A DNA stretch of 64,000 bases from JBMNFI01 sp050949225. Lineage in GTDB: Bacteria; Bacillota; Dehalobacteriia; UBA4068. Shown here piece by piece: positions 35,948 through 44,182 of this stretch; position 1 is the stretch's first letter; the number at the start of each line of letters is the position of its first letter. Where the stretch lies: assembly GCA_050949225.1 (NCBI GenBank), contig JBMNFI010000002.1:496001-560000 (forward strand), given 5' to 3'. The position numbers were made by a program, and so were the translations under genes. The notes beneath the pieces were generated by a model that searched no databases, was not told the origin of the DNA, and saw nothing but the letters and a program-made list of their open reading frames with translations.

Positions 35948-36235
35948 ATGACTACTCCTGATATTTGGATGGCAATTTTAGATTCTCTAGCTGATGATAG
36001 CGAAAACCTTAAGTTTATTAACATTGGTGTCAAGCAATGGGGAATATCAGCTACCAGCAAGCAGATTGAAGAATGCATTCATCAGCTATTGGAACAAAAA
36101 CTTATTTATATTGAATATATTGATGATTATCAGGCTTTGCATGATTATGAACAAGCTATTTGGTACAAAATGACTGACAAGGGGAAAAAAATATGGGAGG
36201 GTGTTGATTGGGAATTATATGAAGTTGAAGACTAA
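35948..36235 (+). CDS. Candidate immunity protein for RHS tip 4
   Basis: A 95-residue acidic protein starting at the ATG after GGGGGGATTATA (an in-frame ATG at 35927 is less likely). The helical pattern, including SATSKQIEECIHQLLEQKLIYI and YKMTDKGKKIWEGVDW, resembles a winged helix. This fold occurs in small antitoxin or immunity proteins. Position after tip 4 and before a terminator supports immunity. No family can be named with certainty. Confidence 0.55.
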   Translation: MTTPDIWMAILDSLADDSENLKFINIGVKQWGISATSKQIEECIHQLLEQKLIYIEYIDDYQALHDYEQAIWYKMTDKGKKIWEGVDWELYEVED

Positions 36236-36241
36236 ATGAAT

Positions 36242-36277
36242 AAAAGATAAAGAGACAACAATCTCTTTATCTTTTTT
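36242..36277 (+). terminator. Terminator closing RHS cassette 4
   Basis: AAAAGATAAAGAGA (36242-36255) pairs with TCTCTTTATCTTTT (36262-36275) around a 6-base loop, then more Ts. Confidence 0.9.
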
Positions 36278-36374
36278 GACTGCAAGAGGAGTAGAAAAAT
36301 CCTTAGCGTAAAAACCCCTAATGATAAAATAGAGAAGGTTTCAACAGCCGACTTAAATCAAAGGAGGTTTTCAC

Positions 36375-36590
36375 ATGTCAGTAGATGAGAATAGTTTATC
36401 AAATGCGAGATGGGACTGTAAATACCATATAGTGATTAACCCTAAGTAAAGGAGAAAGATAATCTATGGCAGATTGAGGTCAGATACAGGTCAAATATTA
36501 AAGGAGCTCTGTGAAAGAAAAAAATATGGAAATAATCGAAGCGAATGCCTGTAGTGACCACATCCACATGCTATTTAAAACACCGCCAAC
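36375..36590 (+). pseudogene. tnpA: IS200/IS605-family transposase TnpA relic
   Basis: An ATG at 36375 after AAAGGAGG begins MSVDENSLSNARWDCKYHIV, the typical IS200-type N-terminus. An in-frame TAA follows NPK, then RRKIIYGRLRSDTGQILKELC continues the family sequence. A single-base frameshift leads to IIEANACSDHIHMLF, containing the HUH motif HIH. The catalytic tyrosine region is missing, because the gene is cut at about 36590 by a piece of RHS DNA. It is inactive. Confidence 0.85.
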
Positions 36591-36722
36591 GATGGCAATC
36601 TCCAGTTTTTGCTGTCCAAGAGCGATAATTTCAGTAATGGTAAAGCCTATAATCTTTATTATTATGTGAGAGATGCTTTAGGCAATATCACCAGCCTGCT
36701 GAAAGTCAAGACGCAAAATGGA
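36591..36722 (+). repeat. Short RHS-core fragment
   Basis: About 131 bases match the main RHS gene from 27952 onward with a few changes. They are joined at the left to the transposase relic and at the right to unrelated coding remnants. It is a fifth trace of the same RHS core in this locus. Confidence 0.85.
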
Positions 36723-37729
36723 GGTTGACCAACGATCTGATTCGCGATAGCAAATATACGAATTATCAGATTAACAGCATGAATTATATAGATATTGATA
36801 ATAATATTATATCATTATCTACTTATGATGAATCAACTATTAGTAGTGGTGATAAATGCAAATGGAACACTACTGAAAAATCTTAAATTACGGAAGAAGA
36901 AACTTTAGCAAAAGGTCAATCAACTATTGATAAATTAGGTGAAGGCGTTGAGCTTGCTAAAATAGAATTGATGTACACCCGTCCAAATTATGCTTAGGAT
37001 ACTGACGGCAAAACAAAACCAGCTAATTATGTGCGTTTGGTATATAATATTAATGTTACAATAAAGCAATCTGAGCTTGAAGAAAATTTCGAAGTCCATA
37101 TTGATGTAGTAACTGGCGAAGTTGTTGGTGGTGAGATGGCTCTTGATAAAGGTGGATCTTTTGGACAAGCTAAGAATAGAACTATTGGCTATGATTCATT
37201 TAACTTCACAAGAAAAGTTCAAAGAGCAGCTACTTTTTTTCTAATCGAGGATATACTGTTACACAGAATGCGTCTAACTCCACCACATTAAAATCTAGTA
37301 TTGAAAATTTCTTATACAATCAACCCACCGCCTATGCTTTTCATTTTTCTGGACATGGTGGACCTAATGTTCTTCAGGCAGTAAATGAGTTCACTGTTCC
37401 TAATCGCACCGCTATTTGGGCTATATATAGGACTAATGTAGCTGCAAATACTGGCAATTGGAAATACGTCTTTTTAGATGCCTGCACCACAGGAACAGCT
37501 AATTGGACGCATGCCTTTTTTAATTACCAATACTTCTAACAACAGGGCCTTTTTGGGATTTTCTAGCAACATAGGTGCTACTGCATCTGATAAATACAAT
37601 AACGAATATCACTATTTGGCAGGAAAAGATGACCGTTCTTTGCATAAAGCTGACGTAGATGCGAGGAATGTATTATCAGGATACACTATTCCAATATGGT
37701 TCTGTGGAGACCGTGCCTACAAGTTGTAA
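36723..37729 (+). pseudogene. Broken caspase-fold (clan CD-like) cysteine peptidase gene
   Basis: Three frames together read as one secreted-type protein. First, a PepSY-like part (NYVRLVYNINV...VHIDVVTGEVVGGEMAL, about 37030-37210) is preceded by stops at about 36882 and 36997. Then, after a frameshift near 37240, a peptidase core shows YAFHFSGHGGPN (His) and KYVFLDACTTGTANW (Cys), the His/Cys dyad order of gingipain/caspase-like peptidases. After another shift near 37510, MPFLITNTSNNRAFLGFSSN to IPIWFCGDRAYKL ends at 37729. With at least four lesions it is a pseudogene. The 5' end is replaced by RHS DNA. Confidence 0.7.
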
Positions 37730-37761
37730 AAAACATTCAGAAAGCAGGTGAATTTAGGATT

Positions 37762-38298
37762 ATGTCTAAGCTTGTAAAAATATTAATGTTATCCCTTACC
37801 TTATTATTAACCCTAACTTCATTAGTAGGGTGTAGCAATAGCAAACAGCCAGAAGAAACGACAAATGTTGAACCACAAGTTGTTGAAGAGGTCGATTTAG
37901 CAACTACTTATGATCTTACAAATATAGATAAAGTCAGCGTTTGGTATTTGGGGACTGTGGATAATGGTGGCTACACTTTGGCTTTTGAAATTACCGATTC
38001 CGCAGATATTCAAAAAATGATTGAGGCTGTTGATTTCCCTTCCTGGGAGAAAAACGACGAAGTATATAGCGGAGTAATTGAATATTACATACAATTCAAT
38101 GATGCTGCCACAATTGCTACATATGGAGAAACACCCTATGGTTTCATTGGTCAAGGAGCAGTTGAAAAAGATGGCAAGATGGTTAAAAGCGATGGTTCCG
38201 AGGTTATTGTACATGGTGACTATAATATGCCCCGAAGCATTTTAGATGCCATAAATGTAATGATTGAAAAATATAAGCCGGAACTGCTTTTAAATTAA
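37762..38298 (+). CDS. Hypothetical lipoprotein
   Basis: A 178-residue protein. The ATG at 37762 opens a lipoprotein signal (KILMLSLTLLLTLTSLVGC), with the lipobox LVGC placing the lipid-bearing Cys near residue 23. The mature part is acidic with no named family; it has VWYLGTVDNGGYTLAFEI and a C-terminal helix. The frame is open further 5', but that part belongs to the decayed peptidase end. It could be the partner of the broken peptidase; function unknown. Confidence 0.7.
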   Translation: MSKLVKILMLSLTLLLTLTSLVGCSNSKQPEETTNVEPQVVEEVDLATTYDLTNIDKVSVWYLGTVDNGGYTLAFEITDSADIQKMIEAVDFPSWEKNDEVYSGVIEYYIQFNDAATIATYGETPYGFIGQGAVEKDGKMVKSDGSEVIVHGDYNMPRSILDAINVMIEKYKPELLLN

Positions 38299-38310
38299 CA
38301 ATAATAGCAT

Positions 38311-38347
38311 AAAAGGAACCTTTTATAAATTTAAAGGGTTCCTTTTT
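38311..38347 (+). terminator. Intrinsic terminator after the lipoprotein gene
   Basis: AAAGGAACC (38312-38320) pairs with GGTTCCTTT (38337-38345) and runs into TTTTT. It closes the accessory island. Confidence 0.88.
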
Positions 38348-38424
38348 GAGTGAGAGATATTTTTTAAATCTTAGCGGTCTTTATAAAGGCTGTTCTTGCT
38401 GTAAACAGGAACCATCAAGGCATA

Positions 38425-38453
38425 TTGACATATGCCCATAAGTGGCTTAAAAT
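38425..38453 (+). promoter_or_regulatory. Promoter with TATGCCCATA element upstream of the DUF1847 gene (site 1)
   Basis: TTGACA at 38425-38430 and TAAAAT at 38448-38453 with a 17-base spacer. TATGCCCATA at 38431-38440 follows the -35 directly, an inverted repeat TATG-CC-CATA. The same CATATGCCCATAA block occurs at 43150, and a variant on the other strand at 48232. Position between -35 and -10 suggests a repressor operator. Confidence 0.68.
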
Positions 38454-38516
38454 ATAATTGTGTCCTAATTAAAATGAAAGAATATTGTAGAAATAACTAA
38501 AGAAAGAAGATCTCAT

Positions 38517-39152
38517 ATGTATAAATGCGCATTGTGCGGCAAGCAAAGCTGCAGGACGGAAGAACTTGATAAAATGCCATCTAATTGTCCCGGCAAAGAA
38601 AGTGATCAGGAGATGGTCCGGGAATTGTATTTAGAAGAGAGCAACAAAAAAATAGCATATAGTTCCGCGTTGACGGAGGCAGAAGGCTATGGCAGGGAGA
38701 CCAGACTAGAAGAGATTATGAGCTTTGCCAACAAGTGTCACTATCAAAAATTGGGTTTGGCTTTTTGTGTGGGACTTGCCAAAGAGGCCAGGATACTTTG
38801 TAAAATTCTTTTACACAATGGTTTTGAAGTACATTCTGTGGCTTGTAAAAATGGCAGTATTCCCAAAGAGTTTTTAGGGGTTAAGGATAATGAGAAGGTA
38901 CGTCCAGGCAGATATGAGCCGATATGTAACCCTATTGGGCAGGCGAAATTTCTCAATAAAGCACAAACGGAGTTTAATATTATTTTAGGTTTATGTGTTG
39001 GTCACGATTCATTATTTATAAAATATGCTGATGCACCTGTGACCGTATTTGCCGTTAAAGATCGAGCTTTAGCACATAATCCCTTAGGTGCATTATATTT
39101 ATCGGATGGCTACTATAAAAGAGTATATAGTTCAGGAAAACGCAAACTTTAG
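38517..39152 (+). CDS. DUF1847 family cysteine-rich protein
   Basis: A 211-residue protein opening with YKCALCGKQSC and a further cysteine in SNCPG, a small metal or Fe-S binding module. A domain with conserved EARILCKILLHNGFEVHSVACK and LGLCVGHDSLF segments follows. This matches the DUF1847 family of anaerobes, of unknown function. The ATG has GAAAGAAG upstream. The TATGCCCATA promoter (site 1) drives it. Confidence 0.78.
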   Translation: MYKCALCGKQSCRTEELDKMPSNCPGKESDQEMVRELYLEESNKKIAYSSALTEAEGYGRETRLEEIMSFANKCHYQKLGLAFCVGLAKEARILCKILLHNGFEVHSVACKNGSIPKEFLGVKDNEKVRPGRYEPICNPIGQAKFLNKAQTEFNIILGLCVGHDSLFIKYADAPVTVFAVKDRALAHNPLGALYLSDGYYKRVYSSGKRKL

Positions 39153-39273
39153 CGGGATTTTTGATCGAAAAATAAATATAGTTTGCTTAATTTTATCTAC
39201 AGGCACTAAAAACTGATAAAATTTAACCATCTTTTACAGGTATTAGGTGAAGCTTAGAAAGGAAGTGGCTGTT

Positions 39274-39750
39274 TTGGTAAGGCCTACTAAGTTGAGAAGG
39301 ATTGAAAATATTCCCACAGCGCCTTACTTTATTCCTGCGGAAAAAGAGGTTAGCGGAATGCCGAAAAATGTTTTAAAGCTGGAAGAGTTGGAGGCGATTC
39401 GCCTGAAAGACTTAGAGGGCTTTGAACAAAAAGAGTGTGCAGAAAAGATGGAGATTTCCCGTCCGACCTTTCAACGGATTCTGCTTACGGCAAGGGAAAA
39501 AATAGCGGACAGTCTTTTAAATGGTAAAATTATTCATATAGAGGGTGGTCATTTTACTTGTCATACTTGCCCCGTAAAATGCCAAAATTGTGGCAATGAG
39601 TGGACGGAAAGGGTTGAGAAAGCGGAATTTATAAAAAATGGCAAATATACTTGTTCCTCATGTGGTTCGACAAAAATAACTTGCCAAAAAAAATGTCAAG
39701 GCAAGTTGCGCCGCAGTTATTGCTGGTGTTATGATAGTCAGGAGAAATAA
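39274..39750 (+). CDS. DUF134 (UPF0251) helix-turn-helix protein with zinc-ribbon tail
   Basis: A probable DNA-binding regulator. I take the TTG at 39274, eight bases after GGAAG, giving the usual start (VRPTKLRRIENIP) and 158 residues; a GTG at 39247 is an alternative. The sigma-like HTH lies at about residues 36-80, with LEAIRLKDLEGFEQKECAEKM and SRPTFQRIL. The tail holds CHTCPVKCQNCG, CSSCGSTKITC and CWC, several zinc or Fe-S pairs. DUF134 genes often sit near Mrp and NifX-like genes, as here. It is one candidate to bind the TATGCCCATA sites. Confidence 0.82.
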   Translation: MVRPTKLRRIENIPTAPYFIPAEKEVSGMPKNVLKLEELEAIRLKDLEGFEQKECAEKMEISRPTFQRILLTAREKIADSLLNGKIIHIEGGHFTCHTCPVKCQNCGNEWTERVEKAEFIKNGKYTCSSCGSTKITCQKKCQGKLRRSYCWCYDSQEK

Positions 39751-39775
39751 ATTTGTCTAATCGGAGGGCATTTCT

Positions 39776-40468
39776 ATGAAAATATTGGGACTGCAAAAAA
39801 TGACTTTGCTTGATTATCCCCACAAGGTGGCAGCCACGGTTTTTACCGGTGGCTGTAATTTTTGCTGTCCCTATTGTCACAATGCTTCTCTTGTATTGCA
39901 AGTTGAGCAAGCTCAAAAGATAGCGGAAAAAGAAATTTTTGATTTTTTTATTAAGCGCAAAGGTGTTTTGGATGGTGTTTGTCTTTCCGGTGGTGAGCCA
40001 CTTTTGCAAAAAGGGATAGAAGACTTTATCGCTAGAATAAAGGATCTCGGTTTTTTAGTAAAAATTGATACTAACGGTAGTTTTCCCGAGCTGCTCAAGA
40101 AACTTGTCAGAAACGGTTTGATCGACTATGTTGCGATGGATATAAAAAATTCTCCTGCCGCTTATGCCCAAACGGCGGGAACCTCTGAAACGGTGCTGCC
40201 TAAAATAAAAGAAAGTGCGGCCTTTTTATTAACAGCTCCTGTTGAATATGAATTTCGTACCACGGTGGTAAAGAATTTTCATCAAGCAGAGGATTTTGCA
40301 GCGATAGGGCAGTGGCTTAAAGGTGCCGAAAAATATTTTTTACAAAACTTTGTCGACTCCGGAGATCTTATTCAACCCGGACTTCAGGGGGTAAGCCGGT
40401 CAGAATTAGCAGCCTTTGTTCAGATTTTGCGTGAGTATATTCCCTCTGCCCGGATTAGAGGTACTTAA
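39776..40468 (+). CDS. nrdG: Anaerobic ribonucleotide reductase-activating radical SAM protein (NrdG2 type)
   Basis: A 230-residue radical SAM activase that installs the glycyl radical in NrdD. The cluster motif is Cys27-X3-Cys31-X2-Cys34 (GGCNFCCPYCHN), in an N-terminus typical of the family (LGLQKMTLLDYPHKVAATVFT). A CLSGGEPLLQ segment follows near residue 67. A GGAGG site precedes the ATG. It lies just upstream of nrdD but the two have separate transcription signals. Confidence 0.88.
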   Translation: MKILGLQKMTLLDYPHKVAATVFTGGCNFCCPYCHNASLVLQVEQAQKIAEKEIFDFFIKRKGVLDGVCLSGGEPLLQKGIEDFIARIKDLGFLVKIDTNGSFPELLKKLVRNGLIDYVAMDIKNSPAAYAQTAGTSETVLPKIKESAAFLLTAPVEYEFRTTVVKNFHQAEDFAAIGQWLKGAEKYFLQNFVDSGDLIQPGLQGVSRSELAAFVQILREYIPSARIRGT

Positions 40469-40500
40469 ACTACATGTTGTAGGTAGGATGATTCAAAATT

Positions 40501-40512
40501 ACAATATATTGT
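40501..40512 (+). promoter_or_regulatory. NrdR-box-like palindrome upstream of nrdD
   Basis: ACAATATATTGT, a perfect 12-base palindrome, matches the core of the NrdR box. It sits ten bases before the -35 of the nrdD promoter. Only one box is visible, whereas NrdR usually uses two about 31 bases apart. Confidence 0.5.
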
Positions 40513-40521
40513 ATAATTTGC

Positions 40522-40550
40522 TTGACATCTGCTCCAAAAAAAGGTACAAT
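40522..40550 (+). promoter_or_regulatory. Promoter of nrdD
   Basis: TTGACA at 40522-40527 and TACAAT at 40545-40550, with a 17-base spacer, lie 90 bases before the start. Confidence 0.8.
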
Positions 40551-40639
40551 AAACATGTTTTACAGTCTGTTTATAGAGTTGTTTTTTAGGACAAGGGTGG
40601 CAGGCTGCTGCTTTTAATTATAAAGGGGTGTATTGGATC

Positions 40640-42979
40640 ATGTATAGAGTTATTAAACGGGATGGAGCCATTGCAGAATTTAGTATTGATAAAATTGCCA
40701 AGGCGATTACTAAGGCTTTTGATGCACAAAACAAACAACATCATACCGATATTATTGATTTTTTGGCGCTTAAGGTAACAGCTGACTATCATAAAGAAAT
40801 CAAAAATGAGCTGATTAGCGTAGAAGAAATTCAGGACAGCGTTGAAAGGGTTTTGGTACAGGCGGGCTATGCTGATATTGCCAAAGCATATATTTTATAT
40901 CGTAAGCAAAGGGAAAAAGTACGTAATACAAGGTCAACACTTCTTGACTATAAAGATTTAGTAAACAGTTATGTTAATATCGATGACTGGAGAGTAAAAG
41001 AAAACTCGACCGTTACTTATTCGGTTGGTGGTTTAATTTTGAGCAATTCAGGCGCTATTACAGCAAACTATTGGCTTTCGGAGGTTTATGATGAGGAAAT
41101 TGCCAATGCACACCGTAATGCGGACTTTCATATTCATGATTTGTCAATGTTAACGGGGTATTGTGCCGGATGGTCACTTAAACAGCTGGTATTAGAGGGC
41201 TTGGGTGGTATCGAAGGTAAAATCACTTCATCTCCTGCCGGCCATTTGTCCACGCTATGTAATCAAATGGTTAATTTTCTGGGTATTATGCAGAATGAGT
41301 GGGCCGGAGCACAGGCCTTTTCATCATTTGATACATATCTTGCGCCTTTTGTTAAAGCTGATAATCTTGACTATAAGGAGGTCAAGCAGTGTATTCAGTC
41401 CTTTATTTATGGTGTTAATACGCCCAGCCGCTGGGGGACACAGGCTCCTTTTACTAACTTGACGCTAGATTGGACTGTGCCGAATGATCTGGCTGAAGCG
41501 CCGGCTATCGTCGGTGGTAAAGAAATGGATTTTAAATATAAAGATTGTCAAAAAGAGATGGATCTAATCAATAAGGCCTTTATTGATGTAATGATTGAAG
41601 GAGATGCCAATGGCAGGGGCTTCCAATATCCTATTCCAACCTATTCCATTACCAAAGATTTTGATTGGAGCAACACAGAAAATAATCGTTTGCTTTTTGA
41701 AATGACTGCCAAATACGGTACACCTTATTTCTCGAATTACATAAATAGTGATATGCAGCCAAGTGATGTGCGGAGTATGTGCTGCCGTTTGCGTCTGGAT
41801 TTACGGGAACTGCGCAAAAAAGGCGGTGGTTTTTTCGGCAGCGGTGAAAGCACGGGTTCTGTGGGTGTAGTAACGATTAATTTACCTCGTCTGGCTTATT
41901 TATCTGCAAATGAAGCGGATTTCTATCATCGCTTGAATAAGCTGATAGATATAGCTGCTCGTTCTTTACATACCAAACGAACTGTTATTACTAAACTGAT
42001 GAAGGCCGGTCTTTATCCTTATACCAAAAGATATTTGGGTACTTTTGATAACCATTTTTCTACTATTGGACTTATTGGTATGAATGAAGTTGGCTTAAAT
42101 GCCTGCTGGCTGGGTGCTGATATGTATCAAGAAAACACGCGGCGTTTTGCCAAAGAGGTGCTTAATCATATGCGGGACAGGCTTGTTAAGTATCAAGAAC
42201 AATATGGGGCCTTGTTTAATCTGGAGGCAACACCGGCGGAATCTACTACTTATCGTCTGGCTAAACATGATGTACAAAGATTTCCTGATATTATTACGGC
42301 CGCTGATCCTGATGAAACACCTTATTATACAAATAGTTCTCATTTACCGGTTGGCGCAACGGATGATTTGTTTGCAGCCTTAGACATGCAGGATGAGTTG
42401 CAGGGTCTTTACACTTCCGGGACAGTTTTTCATGCTTATTTAGGGGAGAAGCTGCCGGATTGGCAGGCGGCGGCACTTTTGGTACGTAAAATCGCCGAAA
42501 ACTATCAGTTGCCCTATTATACAATTTCGCCAACCTATTCTATTTGCCGAACCCATGGTTATATCAGTGGTGAACATCATTCATGTCCGGAATGTGGCGG
42601 TAAAACCGAGATTTATAGTCGTATTACAGGCTACTATCGTCCTGTGAAAAATTGGAATGAAGGGAAAACGCAGGAATTTAAGGATCGCAAGGTTTACGAT
42701 CTGGCAAAGATGAGAGAAAAATCCCCAACCATTTCTTCTTTAGGGAATCAAGAATTACTGCTGTTTACCACATCAACCTGCACAAACTGTGACTTGATCA
42801 AGAAATCATTAACGGAGGTTGGTCTCATTTATCGAGTGGTGGATGCAAGAGAAGAAAGGGATTTGGTCAAAAAATATAATATTTATCAGGCACCAACCCT
42901 GGTTTCCGTTACGGATCAAAACGTGGAAACATACGGTGGATTATCCGGTGTAAAGGAATATATTGAGCTTTATAGTTAA
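40640..42979 (+). CDS. nrdD: Anaerobic (class III) ribonucleoside-triphosphate reductase with fused C-terminal redoxin
   Basis: Reduces ribonucleotides to deoxyribonucleotides by glycyl-radical chemistry. The N-terminal ATP-cone (YRVIKRDGAIAEFSIDKI) and the barrel are followed by the zinc site (CRTHGYISGEHHSCPECGG) and the glycyl-radical loop SRITGYYRPV (Gly at about residue 664). After a short linker the last 80 or so residues form a glutaredoxin/NrdH-like domain: LLLFTTSTCTNCDLI with a CTNC redox pair, and APTL. Such a fusion suggests a thiol-reductant (NrdD2-like) enzyme carrying its own electron donor. The ATG at 40640 has AAAGGGG upstream. The length is 779 residues. Confidence 0.92.
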   Translation: MYRVIKRDGAIAEFSIDKIAKAITKAFDAQNKQHHTDIIDFLALKVTADYHKEIKNELISVEEIQDSVERVLVQAGYADIAKAYILYRKQREKVRNTRSTLLDYKDLVNSYVNIDDWRVKENSTVTYSVGGLILSNSGAITANYWLSEVYDEEIANAHRNADFHIHDLSMLTGYCAGWSLKQLVLEGLGGIEGKITSSPAGHLSTLCNQMVNFLGIMQNEWAGAQAFSSFDTYLAPFVKADNLDYKEVKQCIQSFIYGVNTPSRWGTQAPFTNLTLDWTVPNDLAEAPAIVGGKEMDFKYKDCQKEMDLINKAFIDVMIEGDANGRGFQYPIPTYSITKDFDWSNTENNRLLFEMTAKYGTPYFSNYINSDMQPSDVRSMCCRLRLDLRELRKKGGGFFGSGESTGSVGVVTINLPRLAYLSANEADFYHRLNKLIDIAARSLHTKRTVITKLMKAGLYPYTKRYLGTFDNHFSTIGLIGMNEVGLNACWLGADMYQENTRRFAKEVLNHMRDRLVKYQEQYGALFNLEATPAESTTYRLAKHDVQRFPDIITAADPDETPYYTNSSHLPVGATDDLFAALDMQDELQGLYTSGTVFHAYLGEKLPDWQAAALLVRKIAENYQLPYYTISPTYSICRTHGYISGEHHSCPECGGKTEIYSRITGYYRPVKNWNEGKTQEFKDRKVYDLAKMREKSPTISSLGNQELLLFTTSTCTNCDLIKKSLTEVGLIYRVVDAREERDLVKKYNIYQAPTLVSVTDQNVETYGGLSGVKEYIELYS

Positions 42980-43010
42980 TGAAAGAGCATAGAAAAAGTC
43001 AATTTATCCA

Positions 43011-43054
43011 CTACTGGCGGCAGGTTATCTGCCGCCAGTAGTTATAATTTTTTT
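43011..43054 (+). terminator. Terminator of nrdD
   Basis: A perfect 13-base stem CTACTGGCGGCAG / CTGCCGCCAGTAG with loop GTTAT, followed by a T-rich run ending TTTTTTT. Confidence 0.9.
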
Positions 43055-43145
43055 AAGCATCTATGATGGATATTGCTTGTTTTTAGCGTATTAATATTTA
43101 GTAAAAACATTGCTTTAGGAGAGGGGAAAGTATTAAAAATAGATA

Positions 43146-43174
43146 TTGACATATGCCCATAATGAGAGTAGAAT
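43146..43174 (+). promoter_or_regulatory. Promoter with TATGCCCATA element upstream of the DUF364-Mrp genes (site 2)
   Basis: TTGACA at 43146-43151 and TAGAAT at 43169-43174 with a 17-base spacer. TATGCCCATA at 43152-43161 lies directly after the -35, exactly as at site 1. It is followed by an unusually long leader of about 236 bases. Confidence 0.68.
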
Positions 43175-43410
43175 ATTAATTGAGAATATGAGTTGTCAGT
43201 TCCTTGTATCATATAAGAATTTTTATTAACGAAGAATTATCCTTTGTTGTATATCTATTAAAGTATTTGATACAGGGTATATTATAAGTAGAAATCGTCT
43301 TTTGGCAATGTTTTTTAACAGGAAATATTGTCGGTGACAAAAAGAGATCAGAAGGAACTTTTGAAAAATAGAATTATTTACTAAAAAGTTAGGATGAAAG
43401 AAGGGAGCAA
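43175..43410 (+). other. Long untranslated leader before the DUF364 gene
   Basis: No gene is seen. The leader contains complementary TGTATCA (near 43206) and TGATACA (near 43268) segments and a possible second -10 (TATATTATAA region near 43277-43286). No known riboswitch consensus is recognised. Confidence 0.4.
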
Positions 43411-44157
43411 ATGATGATTATTGATGAACTGATCGAAAAGGCTTTAGCGATGGATCAAGGCGGTAAAATCAAGGATATACGCGCCGGACTGGGTTATACC
43501 TGTGTTCTGCTTGATGATAATAGTTGTGGAATGGCTTATACTTTTAGAAAAGAGCTGGGTGGTTGTTGCGGAATCTTAAAAGATGCCGGGAAGCTTATTG
43601 GAATGACTGCCAAAGAAATTATTCCTTGGGCAAAAAACAATAATCGTTTGAAAGCCGCAATGGGGCTTGCTGCCATTAATGCTATAATTAATGATCCGGA
43701 AAAAAATTGGGACAAGGGCAATGTGGTGACGGCCTTTACTCTTAAGGAAACGGATGTGTTTGGCATGGTGGGGGATTTTCATCCGATTTTATCTAGAGTA
43801 AAAAAGATGACTAAAAATATTTATGTTTTTGAACAAAAGGTAGCTGAAGGCAGTAATTTATATCCTGCAGAATCGATGCCGCTTTATCTTCCTAAGTGTG
43901 ATGTAATCGTAATAACTGCAACCAGCATTATCAATCATACCATCGATGAAATTTCTTCTTATTGTGAAAATGTCCGGGAAGTTTGTCTTGTGGGATCGTC
44001 CACTCCACTTTGTCCGGAGGTTTTTAAAAAGCATCATATTACACTTTTGGCGGGTAGTTTGGCTAAAAAACCGGAGCAAATTTTACCAATTATCAGTCAG
44101 GGTGGTGGCACAATGGCATTAAAACCGGCCATGGAGCAGGTTCTTGTAAGAATATAA
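43411..44157 (+). CDS. DUF364/DUF4213 putative heavy-metal chelation protein
   Basis: A 248-residue protein with an N-terminal DUF4213 part (IDELIEKAL...IRAGLGYTCVLL) and the DUF364 core: GMVGDFHPILSRVKK, VFEQ, CDVIVITATSIINHTID and LVGSSTPLCPEVF. The family resembles Rossmann-like metal-chelation proteins, and members are found near molybdenum or metal transport genes. Start ATG (43411 or 43414) after GGGAG. It is the first gene after the site 2 promoter, ahead of an Mrp ATPase. Confidence 0.85.
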   Translation: MMIIDELIEKALAMDQGGKIKDIRAGLGYTCVLLDDNSCGMAYTFRKELGGCCGILKDAGKLIGMTAKEIIPWAKNNNRLKAAMGLAAINAIINDPEKNWDKGNVVTAFTLKETDVFGMVGDFHPILSRVKKMTKNIYVFEQKVAEGSNLYPAESMPLYLPKCDVIVITATSIINHTIDEISSYCENVREVCLVGSSTPLCPEVFKKHHITLLAGSLAKKPEQILPIISQGGGTMALKPAMEQVLVRI

Positions 44158-44182
44158 TCTAATTAATTAGGAGTTGAAAAAC

